From Paguma larvata (Eukaryota; Chordata; Mammalia; Carnivora; Viverridae): 64,000 nucleotides of DNA. The notes beneath the pieces are model-generated. The model was not told the DNA's origin. It saw only the letters and a list, made by a program, of their open reading frames with translations, and did no database searches. Made by a program: the position numbers and the translations under genes. Positions within the stretch are counted from its first letter, which is position 1; each line of letters begins with the position of its first letter. The stretch spans positions 130,190,414-130,254,413 of the forward strand of contig CM057824.1 of assembly GCA_030068075.1 (NCBI GenBank). The letters run 5' to 3'. Shown in pieces: positions 1 to 12,420 of this stretch.

Positions 1-973
1 TTCATGTATCAACTAGGCACAGGTAAAAACATCTACAAATATAATTTTCCTATATTTCTCTTCTTGAAGTCTCAATCCTTCAGTCTGACCCTCTGAAACT
101 TAGTCAGTATTAATTTCGTCTTGGGATTTTGACATTTCTTCATAACAAAAAGTTGAATCCTTATTTCAAAAAAAATATATAACCAAGCCAATCCAACACC
201 CACATCATCAATTTTCAGAATATATAGACTCTTACTTTAATTACAGAATGAAAAGCTTATTTTTCAGATTCAATGATTATTTTGGAAAATGCATCACACT
301 AGGAGATGTTTTCCCTGGAATATTTCAGGATGATTTCATCAAATATCTTAACATTTTAGGCCTCTTGTCATTATCTGTTTATAAATGAGTTAAATTTTTG
401 AAACCACATATGCTAATGGTTATAGTTTCAGGCTTTTATCCAAAAAACTGAATAACAATAGAGAGACAGTTATAGACACTGAGCAAAACGCATTCAATAA
501 GGACCATATTTTTCTGATACTATTTCTAATTTCCGATGAGACCAGCATATACATATACATTTTCACACACATATATATGCAGATATACACTTAAATACGC
601 ACACATACATAAAATGAATATGCAAACAGGTTCTTCAAATACAGTGGAAAAATCTACCATGACTAATTTTTAGTGATCATTTCATCAATCAAATAAGATT
701 CACACTGCTATTTCCACAACTGAATAGAGAAATTAGAAGTAGGATAGATTTAAGGGAACATTCACAGTAATCAAAGCAATAAAATTTTTGATTAAAAATA
801 ATTATTTTGTCTTGTACTTTCTGTCCAAATTATGCCAGACATTTTACACTTAAACATATTTTACCACCAAACCTTAATGGACCCATTTAATTCATACACA
901 AAAAAAAAAAGAAATATAAATTTTTTGGGAAAAGAATAGTAATATAAAATGAGAACTATTTATTTTCCAAATA
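1..973. other. Unassigned AT-rich sequence
   Basis: No gene, RNA gene or confidently named repeat is visible. A stretch near 545-612 alternates purines and pyrimidines (CA/TA-rich), and an A-run lies at 901-910. Short open frames here are what AT-rich DNA gives by chance. Very old repeats beyond recognition by eye could be present. Confidence 0.5.
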
Positions 974-982
974 GATATTCTA

Positions 983-1200
983 TTTTTTTAAGTTTATTTG
1001 TTTTTGAGAGAGAGAGAGAGAGAAAGTGCGTGCATGTGCGTGAGCCAGAGAGGGCAGAGAGAGAAGGAGACAGAGGATTCCAACCAGGTTTCACACTGAC
1101 AGCAGAGAGTCTGATGTGGGTCCTCAAACTCACAAACCATGAGATAATGACCTGGGCCAAAGTCAGACACTAAACTGACTGAGCCACCCAGGTGCCCCCC
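983..1200 (-). repeat. tRNA-Lys-derived carnivore SINE (SINEC type)
   Basis: The + strand reads T-rich tail, GAGA-rich tract, then the reversed tRNA-like head ending in 'gagccacccaggtgcccc', so the element lies on the minus strand and is close to full length. The 9-bp duplication GATATTCTA flanks it at 974-982 and 1206-1214, the mark of L1-assisted retroposition. The open frames across it (949-1173 plus, 960-1160 minus) are repeat-derived and not genes. Confidence 0.93.
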
Positions 1201-1214
1201 ATATTGATATTCTA

Positions 1215-1780
1215 AGTTCTAAAATTTTAGAGTTGTTTACTAAAACTGCTCTTTCCATCAAGTAAGGCTTTAAATGAAAACTAAGAGAATGTTGATTACC
1301 TGAAACCAGCATTGACTGCCGTATTTATTTTGGACAATCAAAAATTGAACAAATTTTTGCTCCTTAAAATAGGTCAAGAAGGAAAAAAATGTACCTTAAA
1401 GAAAACTCATTTTTCCAAATCCACAAATCATTTTACACTTTAATTTTTAATCTTGTTTTGAAGTTTATAACATGCCAGTGGAAAAGTATACAAATCATAA
1501 AATTTTAGGTCAGTGTTCCTTAATTAAACAAACTCACCTATATACCTAGCACCTACATCAGTAAACAATATTATCAGCAATCTAGAAGAGTTCTCAACTT
1601 CTTATCAATAACTATAGCCAGAGAAAAGTACTTATTAACCTGTCTTCCAAAATTCTGGATTGATTTTGCTTATTTTAAAACTATACAATTAAAATATAAA
1701 GTATTTATTACTTGCTTCTTTCACGAAAGCTTAAATTTTCAAATCCATACATTGTTATATCATGTAGCAGTGATTCACTC
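1215..1780. other. Unassigned AT-rich sequence
   Basis: I see no coding signal, RNA gene or recognisable repeat in this stretch between a SINE and an old L1 fragment. Confidence 0.5.
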
Positions 1781-2938
1781 ATTTTCAGTAATGCATATTA
1801 ATTTTTTATAAATTCATATATGGATTTTCCATGATTTGCTTGATAATTCCATTAGTGATAGATATTTAATACCTTCCAGTTTATAGTTATTATGAATATT
1901 GCTGTTGTGAACATTGATATACATGTACTTCAGTAAACATACTTACTCATATCTTTTAGGTATATACTTAGAAGTGAAACTCCTGAGTCTTAAGTTATGA
2001 TTTTGAAGAACTTGTTAAACTGTTTTCTCAAGTTGTGTTCATGAATTTCACTCTCCCATCCACAGTATATGAAAGTTCCAGTAGATCTGTATCCTCATTA
2101 ACTTTTAGTGTTTTCTGTCATTTCCATGAGTCATTCCATTAGGTGGCTAATGAATTTGGCCATCTTTTAATGTGTTGATCACCTTGACATCCTCTTTTTA
2201 AAATGGCTAATTAAATCTTTTCTCTATTTTTCTCTCGAATTGCTTTTATTTCTCAATGATTGTAGGAGTTTTTTAATAGTCTTTTATGGCTTTGGGGTTT
2301 ACATAATAGTATGTACTGTAAAGATCTCTTCCACTTGGTGGCTTACCTTTCACTCAGTGATCTCTTAAAATCATAAATTCTTAATTTTAATGAAATCTAA
2401 CACATCTAGTTGTACATTTATAGACAGAAGTTTCTGTCTAGTTTTAAAAATTATTACCTTGCCTATCCCAAGGCCAGAAAAATATCCTCATATTTTTCTG
2501 GGAAAGCTTTCTTTATTTATCCTTGACCTTTAGATCAATAATCTACTTGGAAATGATATTTCTTTATATGAGTTAGAGTACAAGTTTTATGTTTCACATA
2601 TAGCTGTCCAGGTGACCCAGCAGGTTTACTATCATTTCGACACTGCTCTACAGGGTCATCTTTGCCATGAATCTATTTGTAATATAGACATGGGTCTGTG
2701 TCTGGGTCATATCCTATGTCATTAGCCTAAGGAGGTGTATGTTAGTACCACACTCTCTTAATTCCTTAGCTTTTTAAACCTCAATGTCTGATAGGTTCTG
2801 GCCTCAAGTTTTCTTTCTTAATCTTGCTTTCTTAGTCTTAGATTAATTTTCTTGGTCATTTATATTTCCATATGAATTTTACAATCATACTATCAGTTTC
2901 CACAACACCTACTGGGGTTTTATTTAGGATTTTACTGA
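1780..2938 (-). mobile_element. Ancient L1/HAL1-like LINE fragment (ORF2 region)
   Basis: Read on the + strand, this has the recognisable order of an antisense mammalian L1 ORF2 3' portion. There is a 'gaatattgctgttgtgaacattg'-like block near 1895, a 'ggtatatacttagaagtgaaac'-like block near 1960, the 'aatgaatttggccatctttt' region near 2150, and the 'ccaggtgacccagcaggttta' block near 2610. It is highly diverged with many indels and no open frame, so it is a long-dead copy. The subfamily (L1ME or HAL1) cannot be settled by eye. Confidence 0.7.
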
Positions 2939-2951
2939 AAATATAAATCAT

Positions 2952-3149
2952 AGGGTTCCTGGGTGGCTCTGTCAGTTGGCTCGTGTCATAATCTCACGAT
3001 TCATGAGTCAGAACTCAGCATGGGCTCTGGGCTGACAGCTCAGAGCCTGGAGCCTGCTTCAGATTCTTGTCTCGCTTTCTCTCTGCCCCGCCCCTGCTCT
3101 CTCTCTCTCTCTCTCTCAAAAATAAAATAAAAACACTAACAAAAAAAGG
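2952..3149 (+). repeat. Carnivore SINE, first of a tandem pair
   Basis: The tRNA-like head 'gggttcctgggtggctctgtcag' is followed by 'gctgacagctcagagcctgg', a CT run and an A-rich tail. The 13-bp duplication AAATATAAATCAT is at 2939-2951 and 3150-3162. The second copy of that duplication is also the left flank of the next SINE. Confidence 0.92.
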
Positions 3150-3162
3150 AAATATAAATCAT

Positions 3163-3398
3163 CTTTGGGGTCACCTGGGTGGCTCAGTCATTTGAGCATC
3201 AGACTCTTAATTTCAGCTCAGGTCATGATCCCAGGGTCATGGAATCAAACCTTGCATCAAGCTTTGTACTGAGCATGGAGTCTGCTTGAGATTTTCTTTC
3301 TGCCTCTGCCCCTCTAGCCCAGTCACATTCTCTTTCTAAAATAGAATAGAATAGAATAGAATAGAATAGAATAGAATAGGAATATATTAGAATAGAGA
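3163..3398 (+). repeat. Carnivore SINE, second of a tandem pair, with AATAG-repeat tail
   Basis: The head 'ggtcacctgggtggctcag' is followed by 'gactcttaatttcagctcagg', which resembles the older carnivore-wide SINE flavour. The 3' tail is a run of AATAG pentamers (about 3340-3385) instead of a plain A-tail. Its right flank, 3399-3410, is a third copy of AAATATAAATCA, so both SINEs used the same target sequence. Confidence 0.9.
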
Positions 3399-3410
3399 AA
3401 ATATAAATCA

Positions 3411-3966
3411 GTTTTGGATAAATGGACATCACCATGGTCAAAATCTATAATAGGTTTATTTAGTTGTCCTGCAATTTCTATAAATAAATTATTTCATCAC
3501 ATTGTCAAAAGGAAGACTTCCTAAAAGTTTAAAATTCAAGTTACTTTCCCCAAATTAGAGATCTTTAAAAATATATTTCAATGAAAGTTTGGACTTTCAG
3601 GATGAGATCATTGTGTAAGTAGAAAGGCACTGCCTCCCATTTCCTTGTATATATGGATGAAAATATTCAGAAGCTCACATAAACATGTAAAATTCAATTC
3701 CATTGTTTAGCTTTATTCTTAACTTGGATCTAAAAAAGTACATTAAGTGCCAACCAAACACCAGAACTCAAAAGAGCCTCCTGGAGAAGACATAAGATAG
3801 AAAAACCTATGTAGCTACTTTGCAGTGAAGTGAATCCTATGTATTACTGAACTATTTAATTGAACCTTATACAGAGAGAATAGTGAAATTGGTTCTACCA
3901 GAATACACTGTAGTCTACTACATGTTAGGAAAGAAAATAGAAAACTATGTCAGAAATTAAAAAGGA
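3411..3966. other. Unassigned sequence
   Basis: No gene or clear repeat is seen between the tandem SINE pair and the GGAA/GAAA tract. Confidence 0.5.
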
Positions 3967-3968
3967 AT

Positions 3969-4031
3969 GAAGGAAGGAAAGAAGGAAGGAAGGAAGGAAG
4001 GAAGGAAGGAAGGAAGGAAGGAAGGAAGGAA

Positions 4032-4105
<74 letters not shown>

Positions 4106-4122
4106 AGGAAAGAAAGAAGAAA
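3969..4122. repeat. (AAGG)n-(AAAG)n compound microsatellite
   Basis: This is an uninterrupted 154-nt homopurine tract. AAGG tetramers run to about 4034, then AAAG tetramers to about 4118. A plus-strand frame of 92 codons (3967-4245) is only the repeat read as Lys/Glu/Arg. Such tracts are polymorphic and can form intramolecular triplexes. GGAA repeats can also bind ETS-family factors, but nothing here shows that this one does. Confidence 0.97.
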
Positions 4123-4774
4123 CTCCTTTATTCAGTCCAAATCATAGACCCAAGAATTCAGGTCAATATTTCATCTGACCAAATTATGCAACCAATCTTT
4201 GATATAATGGACTATAAGAAGCAGCCAAGTGTTATGAATAACTAGATCATTTCTGAGAACTACTCTATTCTCTTTTATCTGCTTGAGAATTTTTTTAAAA
4301 ATAACATTCTTATCATTTTCACGTATTTCTTGCAAGCTTCTGATAATATAAATATAAATCATCTGTAATTCAAATTGTGTAATCTACCTCAATGTATTAA
4401 CCAAAATCACATGATTTCATTTTGCTAGGACAAAATTGCTGAAAAAGAACATTTCTAAGGTCAAGTTTCTAATAAAAAGGGAATAAATTGCCTTTTCCAA
4501 GTATACTTAACATTTTATTTCCTACTTTACTTAATTCTTTAGGTAAATTAGGTGTTTTCAGGACAGCTACAACAGATAAGAAGGACGTTTTCCTCTTTCC
4601 TGATGACATTGTTGTTTTATTTCAACCACAAGTATTCACTGAAAACAATAGAGACCTTGGGTAACTACTGAGGTAGTTAAGGGAACACTTTCCAATTTTT
4701 TTATGTCTTAATGGGTTAATCAAAAAGGCAGACCTATTCAAAATTAGGTCTTGCATTAAGAATATACAAAGGAT
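4123..4774. other. Unassigned sequence
   Basis: I see no gene or named repeat between the purine tract and the next SINE. Confidence 0.5.
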
Positions 4775-4998
4775 TTATCTTTATTTTATTTTATTTTATT
4801 TTATCTTATTTTATTTTATTTTGAGAAAGCAAGCAAGCAAGCAGGGGAGGGGCAGGCAGAGAGGGAGAGAGGGTCCTAAGCAGGCTCCACGCTCAGCACA
4901 GAACCCAACATGAGGCTCGATCTCACAATCGTGAGATCATGACCTGAGCCCAAATCAAGAGTCAGTCACTGAATCCACTGAGCCACCCAGGTCTCCCA
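4775..4998 (-). repeat. Carnivore SINE with TTTTA-repeat tail
   Basis: It ends in 'gagccacccaggtctccc', the reversed head. On the + strand it begins with a run of TTTTA pentamers (about 4781-4822), the A-rich tail expanded as AAAAT units. AAGCAAGC and GGGAGAGAGG stretches replace the usual GA tract. The possible duplication 'aaaggattt/aaagatttt' at the ends is weak. Confidence 0.9.
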
Positions 4999-5342
4999 AA
5001 GATTTTTTCTAATCAATGCAATTTCTTTAATTTATGTCTTAAGCATTTTCAGTCAAAAATGTCTCTTCTGTGCCATTTGGAACAAAATTTTAGGTTCAAT
5101 TATATACCTATCAAAGCACTTAGATTAAAATCTCTTTACTGGAAGGAAAAACAAAATATGTGTTCCATAATCACAGACATCCATGATACCCATATGTCTA
5201 AGTGATTGCCCTACATATGGCTAAGAATACATCTCAGGCTTCTATATCTTCAAAAGTCAGTGTTCTGCCCTACTTATATCTAAAGTACATTTGGCATTTT
5301 GGGCACTTGTTCTCAGGCATCAAAACAAGTACTTATAGCTCT
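4999..5342. other. Unassigned sequence
   Basis: Nothing recognisable. The start of the 107-codon plus-strand frame (5202-5525) lies here but has no recognisable domain. Confidence 0.5.
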
Positions 5343-5420
5343 GTAGCAGTATGGCATGGTAGAAAAAGCAATGAACAGAGAGCCAGAGGACATTCTGTTT
5401 GGTTACAAGTTGTCATTTGC
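5343..5420 (+). repeat. Possible MIR-family SINE relic
   Basis: The segment with 'gcagtatggcatggtagaaaaagc', 'gagagccagaggacattctg' and 'ggttacaa' matches the sense of the 5' part of MIR elements (a 'gtgtagtggaaagagc...gagtcagaagacctggg' pattern). It is strongly diverged and the ends are not definable by eye. Confidence 0.4.
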
Positions 5421-7806
5421 AACTGCGGATCATGGGAAAGAAGCATACCCTTCCTAAAGAAGCCATGTTTGAGAAAAGTCTTAACTGACGAGGAAAGCGT
5501 AACCAAAATTTGTGTAAAAAGCTGATGTATTACACACTGTGCTTTATGTTGCTGCATGAATGGAGTTTATACGATATGTAATTTGTGTGTTACATGCAAT
5601 TATTAATATGCTACTGTGTTTAAAATGTAGCCCATCCCTCCTCAGTAATCATGATGTAATAAGCCTGCAATATTGCGGTCAAATTTAGACACTTAGAGTT
5701 AATCATCATACTAAAAAACAATATTTTAAGTGTTTGTCTTCTATGTAGTATAGAAAATATCATCATGAGAGTGCCATACTACAACATTTTTTTTACTTTA
5801 AATTTGTGCACTAGCCGTCTAATGATTAAGGAAAATCCCTATTCCTATAATTCAGAAATCTTATAACGAATCTTATCCTGTTCCAGTATCATCCACTATT
5901 ATGATTTGTTTAACCAAAGCTTCATATCTATCTCTGCTCTCGTTAATCTTTAATTATCTTACTAGCCAGCAAAATATGGCATTGGAACATTTTAGTATTG
6001 TCTTTAAACTTATCATCACCTTCTTGGGAACAGAAATTTTTGAGAAATAATAGCTCATTTATGAAAGGAAATACTTCCTTTATTCATCTGACATGTATTT
6101 AGATAACTACTAGAAAAGTACAATATCAGAGGAGGGATAAAGAGATAATACATTATTTCTGTTTTATTTAGTGCACTTTTATTAATATATTTCAAAAGCA
6201 CATTTTTAAGCTTTATTGAGTTTTAGAAACTAATCAAAAAATAAACAATTACTAAAGTATCTTAAAATAAAGTTTCCCTTGCATATAGAGAGAAAAACCT
6301 AATGTTATTCCATTTCTAAGATACCAATTAAAATGTGTATTTTAATTTTTTTCTACCTAATTTTCATCTGAATCTGATGACCCAATCTAGTTCTGCTTTG
6401 CAGGAAACTAAAAATGTTTTCTTTTCGTATGGTTAGTAGGTCATAGTAGAAAACACATTTATGCCATCTTGTGATGATATATCCCAGCTTATAAATACAG
6501 GCAATAAATTTTGGCACTTAATGAGAAAACTTGTTATCCTCTATTCAGTAAAGTGGAGACATGTGCTATTCAAGTTATAACTTTAACTACATTATAGAAT
6601 GTAAAATAACCTGTTTGCCAAAATATAAAAGATGCTTCAATAACATCTATATAATTCAAATTTTCACTTTCCATTATAAGTGTTGAAAGTTCTTTTAAAT
6701 AACAAAGCAGAAATTACATGATTGGCAGACAGACTTTGATTACACAAGTACATTTCAGAGGTATAAAATAGTGGTGAAAAGCCTTGTTCAAAAGAGGATA
6801 ATCCATTCAGTGCTACTTTTAACAAGTCCTTCTTGTGTCTTCTACATGGTGATGAAATAGGAATAAAGAGGTGAATGATATGAAGACTCTTGCTCTCTTG
6901 CTCTCAAAATAAAACAAAAACAAAAGTAAAAACTTGGATCTCTCTCTAAGGTAATCATCAGCTGTTTTCCACAATTTCTTCTCCTTGGACTTCCCTTCTG
7001 AATTACCTACCAATGGATTAGACTTTTGCCAGAAACTCATCATGGCTTTGTAATAAAATAGTCTTCGTATAAGCCAACTGTGCTGTGATTAATTTCAGTA
7101 AGTCATTTACATAATTCCAGTGTTTATGTTTGCCAATGCCGTTGGAGATTACTAAATTAGAAAAAAATGCATCAATACGAAGGAACTTTACTATGTGTTA
7201 TCAATTTAGTGGAATTTTATATAAGACAGACATATCTTTTACTATTCAAAAAGTGATAGTCTTCAATTAATAAAGCTCTTTGGTATTGCATATTATATGA
7301 CCTACATATATCTTACAGTATAATGTGAGGTTCCCTGGAAATGCAATTTTATTTCAGTGATGAATGTGTTTTAAATGCATTTTGAAAATTAATTGCACAA
7401 AATGATGACACTACAATCACTTTGAAATTCTGCATATTTCTAAAATCACGAAAGTGTACTGGATCTTGAGTAGATCAATATTCACTGTATGAGAAAATTA
7501 AATTTAAAGTGGTTATATTATGGACCCAGATAAAGAAGCTTAATTTTTAAAAGATTATTATCTGCATGTTTATGTTACAGCATGAGTCAAAAGTACAACA
7601 GTGTGGCATGGTCCACTGTTTTGATTTTTATTTCAATGTTATAAGATGGAAAATGATTGGAGTGATTAGAGAAAGAGAGGAATAACCAGCCTGTAGTCCA
7701 ATAGGATTTGGTCCAACATGTAAAATACATTGGTTGCTTGTGGCAGATAAAAATGTAAATATTTGAATTTAGAAGTCATTTGTAAAATCATCAGACTTAG
7801 AAGGTA
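5421..7806. other. Unassigned AT-rich sequence
   Basis: No gene, RNA gene or confident repeat is seen in about 2.4 kb. A short CTCTTGCTCTC plus AATAAAA string near 6886-6915 looks like the tail of a SINE but lacks a head, and it may be chance. The frame at 6819-7043 (minus) has no recognisable domain. Confidence 0.45.
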
Positions 7807-7815
7807 TGCAGAGAG

Positions 7816-7973
7816 GGGTACCTGGGTGGCTCAGTCCGTTAAGCATCCAACTCTTGGTTTCAGCTCAGGTCATGATCTCATGGTTTTTGAGTTTGAGCCC
7901 CACATCGGGCTCTGTGCTGACACGAGGAGCCTGCTTGGGATTCTCTCATTTCCCTCTCTCTGGCCCTCCCCCA

Positions 7974-8030
<57 letters not shown>

Positions 8031-8068
8031 TCTCTCAAATTAAATAAACTTAAAAAAAACAACAACTG
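7816..8068 (+). repeat. Carnivore SINE with long CT tract
   Basis: The head 'gggtacctgggtggctcagtc' is followed by 'cagctcaggtcatgatctcatgg' and an uninterrupted (CT)n tract at about 7976-8026, then AAATAAACTTAAA. The 9-bp duplication TGCAGAGAG is at 7807-7815 and 8069-8077. The 155-codon and 94-codon frames across it are SINE sequence read in two frames, giving a Ser-Leu run, and are not genes. Confidence 0.95.
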
Positions 8069-8077
8069 TGCAGAGAG

Positions 8078-10034
8078 AAAGGCTAACCCTAAGTGCAAAC
8101 TTATTTACCACCAGCCCAGAACTTTCCAAACGCAGCAATGTTCAAAAGAGCATGACTCCAATAGTAATGTTGGCGTTTTGATCCCCTCGACTCTACAGAG
8201 GAGAATGGGGCTTGGAGCTTTCAGAATCCATAGGACTATTGTTTTTACTAGAATTGCCTCTCCATTTATCTAACACATTATTATTTGCTCAGTGTGCTGT
8301 GATATGAAAAACTCTAGTGAGAAATGTCTAAGTTGCTAAAGAAAACAGAGAGAGATTCCAGCTCGCATTGTGAAACTAAAAATACTTAAAATCTTCTGGG
8401 ATATATTGCCACATCTTCAAAGGTCCTGAAATATTTTACTTCTCTGCATTCCACTTAGAGAAAAGTCTCTCTTTATCAGCCCGTCTTTATGTTCACCGTC
8501 TTCTTATTTTTATTTTCCAATACTGATCAAAACTGACCCTTACCTATTTCTGTCCTTAAGTAACATTTAGTTCTACATTCTGGCATTCTGTGTTTAAAAT
8601 TACAAATATGTTCATTATTTGCATTGTTTAAAAGGAGAATGCTCATTGGAGAGTGGAGGCAGAGCAAGAATATCCGATCCTGAAACAGACTTCTGAACTT
8701 GAAAGCGGAAGGGAAATAATAAGAAATGAAATGCCCCTACGCAGACGTCATCAGATTGGGGCACATTGCCTAACTGTGAACAGAATTGTAGCTGAGGATT
8801 GGGTTACATGCCCACAAACCGTTTCCACCATGATATCTGCCCTAAGTCTATAACAAAAATTATGAAATAGTAAAGCAGATATAGCATTAATATGGAATGT
8901 AATAGGTCAGAATATAATGTGGTTGTTGTTTCTGTTAGCCTGAGACCAGAGGAACTGGAATTGCTGGAACAGAGGAGGCTCTGGGCACATCAGGTCTCTT
9001 AGGAGAGTCTGCTCAATCCGCTGTCTTGTTTACTTTGTTTTGACTACAGTCTCCTTGCTGTTTCGTGTGCACACCAGACAAGGTCACCATTGAGGAGTCG
9101 TCATTTTTGTTTTGCTTTTCCTGTTATACCATAAACAACTAGAGCAAGGACTGGTATGTTATGGACAACTGATGAAATTTGGCAATGGAAAGAGTAAAAA
9201 TTACATAATATATCACCGTGATATCACTCCATTAAGGGCCATATTCAGATAGATATGGTTATAGTAAAAATAGTCATAAATCAGACTTTGGAAATTTTGG
9301 AAGTTTGGTGACTTTAAATATTAAGGAAAATATACAATTTGGTGTCAGAAATACAGCTTTAAATCATTTTTTAAACATGTAAATGGACGAGCTATCTTTT
9401 CACCACTTACTTATTTTGCAGTTGCTTTTTAATTCCTTTCTAGTTTATCTCACTATGTCGTATTAACCCCATGTCTGAGCCGACACTAGAGGTCTTTGTC
9501 ATTGATGGCTCTAAAAGGGATGCTTTCTTTCCTTTGAGATCTATCATTGACCCTGTTTTCTGAGTCCAGACTCTTGACTTCTGGGAATGTAAAACCTGGC
9601 CAACTAGCATTTGAGAAGCATATGCTCCCAATATCACTGAATCATGGATATTTCGTATTTTATAACTGCAGTATTCTAATACTCTCTGTCTTCATTTAAG
9701 AATAAAAACAGAATTACATATATCCTATGTAGAAATGTAGTGTCTTTTCTTCCAACAACAATTATTCCAACAATAATCACAAGCATGGAATTATCTATAG
9801 GAAAAAAACTACTGAATGGAAAAATAAAACTAAAAAAAAAAAAAAATGGAGTTATCCATTACAAAAGAAATATCCAGAAGACAAAAAGGAGAAGGCTGCA
9901 AAGCAAACTGATGAGGCAGATTTGTGATAGCAACCAAAACAGACACCTGTAGCATACCCAAACATTCCAAGGAAAAACACAGGGCACTGAAATTGGTACT
10001 ATCTTTGCCACATACACTTGTTGACAGTATGGTT
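8078..10034. other. Unassigned sequence
   Basis: About 2 kb with no gene or named repeat. The part 8640-9130 is slightly richer in GC than its surroundings, with no splice-bounded open frame. An A-run lies at 9833-9846. The 66-codon frame at 8653-8853 has no recognisable domain. Confidence 0.45.
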
Positions 10035-10045
10035 TATTCCATTTA

Positions 10046-10255
10046 TTTTTTTCTAAGTTTATTTATTTATTTTGAAAGAGAGAGAGAATGCATAGGAAGA
10101 ACAGAGAGAGAGAGAGAGAGAGAGAGAGAATCCCAAGCAAGCTCCGCACCTTCAACCTAGAGCCTGATGTGGGGCTGGAGCCCAGCAAATGCAAAATCAT
10201 GACTTGACCTGAAATCAAGACTCAGATGCTTAACCGACTGAGCCACTCAGGTGCG
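10046..10255 (-). repeat. Carnivore SINE
   Basis: On the + strand it has 'ctaagtttatttatttattttgaaagag', a GA-rich tract, and the reversed head 'accgactgagccactcaggtgc'. The final bases of the head are altered ('gtgcgttaatc'). A diverged duplication 'attccattt/aatcccattt' may mark the ends (near 10036 and 10257). Confidence 0.9.
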
Positions 10256-11941
10256 TTAATCCCATTTCTTCTGTGCACCCCTCTTTATAAACCTCTACAA
10301 CAATAAAGCTCTGAATAATCTGACAAAGAAGTCTGTGATTTCTGTGAGATAATTGTGAACAGACTAACAATATTTTGATGCCTTGGATTATCGAAATATT
10401 TTAAAATAGTTTTTCAACAGTATTTTTGAAATTTTAAAAGGTTGCTGAGAAATAAGTGTGCTTTTATTTCTCTGTGGCTCATGGCTATTTTTTTTTCCTA
10501 CCAGAGCCACTCATAAGAAAAAGTTTCATGGTTGACATCATGTTTTCATGTATAGGCGAGTCACTGGATTTGCTGAAAAATATACATCCACCTCACATTT
10601 TTGTGACTTATAAAAACTTCATGGCTTTTTGTGAATAAAGCTATGTCACTGATATTAGAATTGGCAGCCTTAATGGGATTTCTTTTATTTGACAAAACAT
10701 ATTGTGTTCAAGATTAATAATACATTTCAGCAACATACATCGTGCGCTTGGCAGATGTGTGCTCAGTTTCATTATTTTGATAGGCAGAACCCATTCTTTT
10801 CCTCTTCATAATAAGTAAAATCCTGCCAAAAGTCAATGTTCTGAATTACTTTAAAATTCATTTTAATGTAAATTTGGGTAGATCGTTTTTTTTCTCTTGT
10901 TACAAGACTAGCCAGTCTCTGCAAGAAAACTGGCTGACTAGAAAAGGAGTTCATGATTTTAATAGGAAACTTACTATGAAACAATGAATAGGATAAAATT
11001 GTGCATACATGTCTGGCGGAAAAATTTGAAAAATTTTAGTGGGGAGAGAGAAAGGGATATTGAGGCTATCAGGTCTAAAACAGAATTCCAAACTATCTTT
11101 TATCAGTACAGACACTATATTAAATTTCTAGATATTTCAATGATGATTAATACGGACATATTTCTAGGACAGCATAAAAAAGTCACAGCTTTTCAATACT
11201 TAGCTATTTCAAAATAATCATACTATGCTTTGTTACCAGGATTGATCATTAATATTCTTTGTAAAAGTGATCTTTACACCAATTCATACATGAACAATGT
11301 CAAAGCTCAACACTTTTCTCTTGATTAAAAAATTTCAAATTATCTTTTTCCACAAAAGTTATAACAAGGAAGATCATTTTGTTTGACTAGACTGCAAAAA
11401 AATCATCTATGGCAGATGAACAAATATTTATTAGCCTTTGCAATGTGCTGTCTACAGTGGCATTTATTGGGAAATAGATTAAAATATGTTTCCTATTAGA
11501 AGGGTCTTATAGGCCATCTGGACAATAAATCAATAAAACTAGAATAATGTAATTTTTATGTGATAGTTTTGCATACGTTTGGAGGTATGGGCATAAAGGA
11601 AATTGTGTACATTATGCTGAAAATTTTAGAATACTTTTTCAGAGGCCAATGCCTCTAGAAGTGATTTCGAAACAATAAATAAGGATCATTCATGCCCTCT
11701 GAAAGAAAGAGGAAGAGGAAACCTTTTTGTTTTGGATGGATAGTAGATTTGAAACAGTATATGCCCTTTGGGTTATTAGCATTGATTTCATCAGCTACAG
11801 CAAATACTACATATAGAGAAGATAATGGAAATAAGATTGGAGAGGTAAGCAATAATTAGATGATGAAATAACTTATATACGAAGTTTGTTGTGCAAGTTA
11901 TCATATGTAGAATCATTAGATAATTATCAGCTCAATAAATT
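10256..11941. other. Unassigned AT-rich sequence
   Basis: No gene or RNA gene is seen in about 1.7 kb. The 11,430-11,540 segment has an L2- or L3-like look ('aaatatttattagcctttgcaatgtgctg') but is too diverged to name. Confidence 0.45.
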
Positions 11942-11950
11942 TGCATCATT

Positions 11951-12176
11951 TTAAAAAATTTAATGTTTTATCTATTTTTGAGAGAGAGAGAAACAGAGTG
12001 CAAGCCATGAGGAGGGTAAAGAGAGAGGGAAGAGAGAGGGAGACACAATCTGAAGCAGGTTCCAGGCTCTGAGCTCTCCACACACAACCCGTTGTGGGGC
12101 TCAAACCCACTAACCACGAGATCATGACCTGAGAGGAGGTTGGACACTTAACCAACTGAGCCACCCAAGGAACCCC
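11951..12176 (-). repeat. Carnivore SINE
   Basis: On the + strand it runs T-rich tail, 'tctatttttgagagagagag', 'accacgagatcatgacctgag', then the reversed head 'accaactgagccacccaagg'. Flanking 'gcatcatttt' (11943-11952) and 'gtgtcatttt' (12178-12187) are a plausible diverged target-site duplication. Confidence 0.92.
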
Positions 12177-12302
12177 TGTGTCATTTTTGATGGACTTGTT
12201 TCTCCAGTGGTGGACCTGTGAAGTCAATCAACTTAAATGCTTTGGTGGCACAACAGAGAAATGCATCTGGATAGATCTGAAATATTTATTGTCAATTTTC
12301 AA

Positions 12303-12366
12303 ACTCTCTCTCTCTCTCTCACAGTTTCTCTGTGTCTCTCTGTCTCTCTCTCCCTCCCTCTCTCCT
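12303..12366. repeat. CT-rich low-complexity tract
   Basis: Runs of CTCT and CTCCCT, with interruptions, not attached to a SINE head. It may be an isolated pyrimidine tract or the eroded tail of an old element. Confidence 0.8.
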
Positions 12367-12420
12367 TTCCTCCTTCATACACACATATATCCCAGTGATA
12401 GCTGCCTGATGTATTTATTG

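Noticed and set aside
3967..4245. A 92-codon Lys/Glu/Arg-rich frame
   Set aside because: It is the AAGG/AAAG microsatellite translated.
7806..8273. A 155-codon plus-strand frame
   Set aside because: Most is SINE head and CT tract, read as a Ser-Leu run, followed by ordinary flanking sequence.
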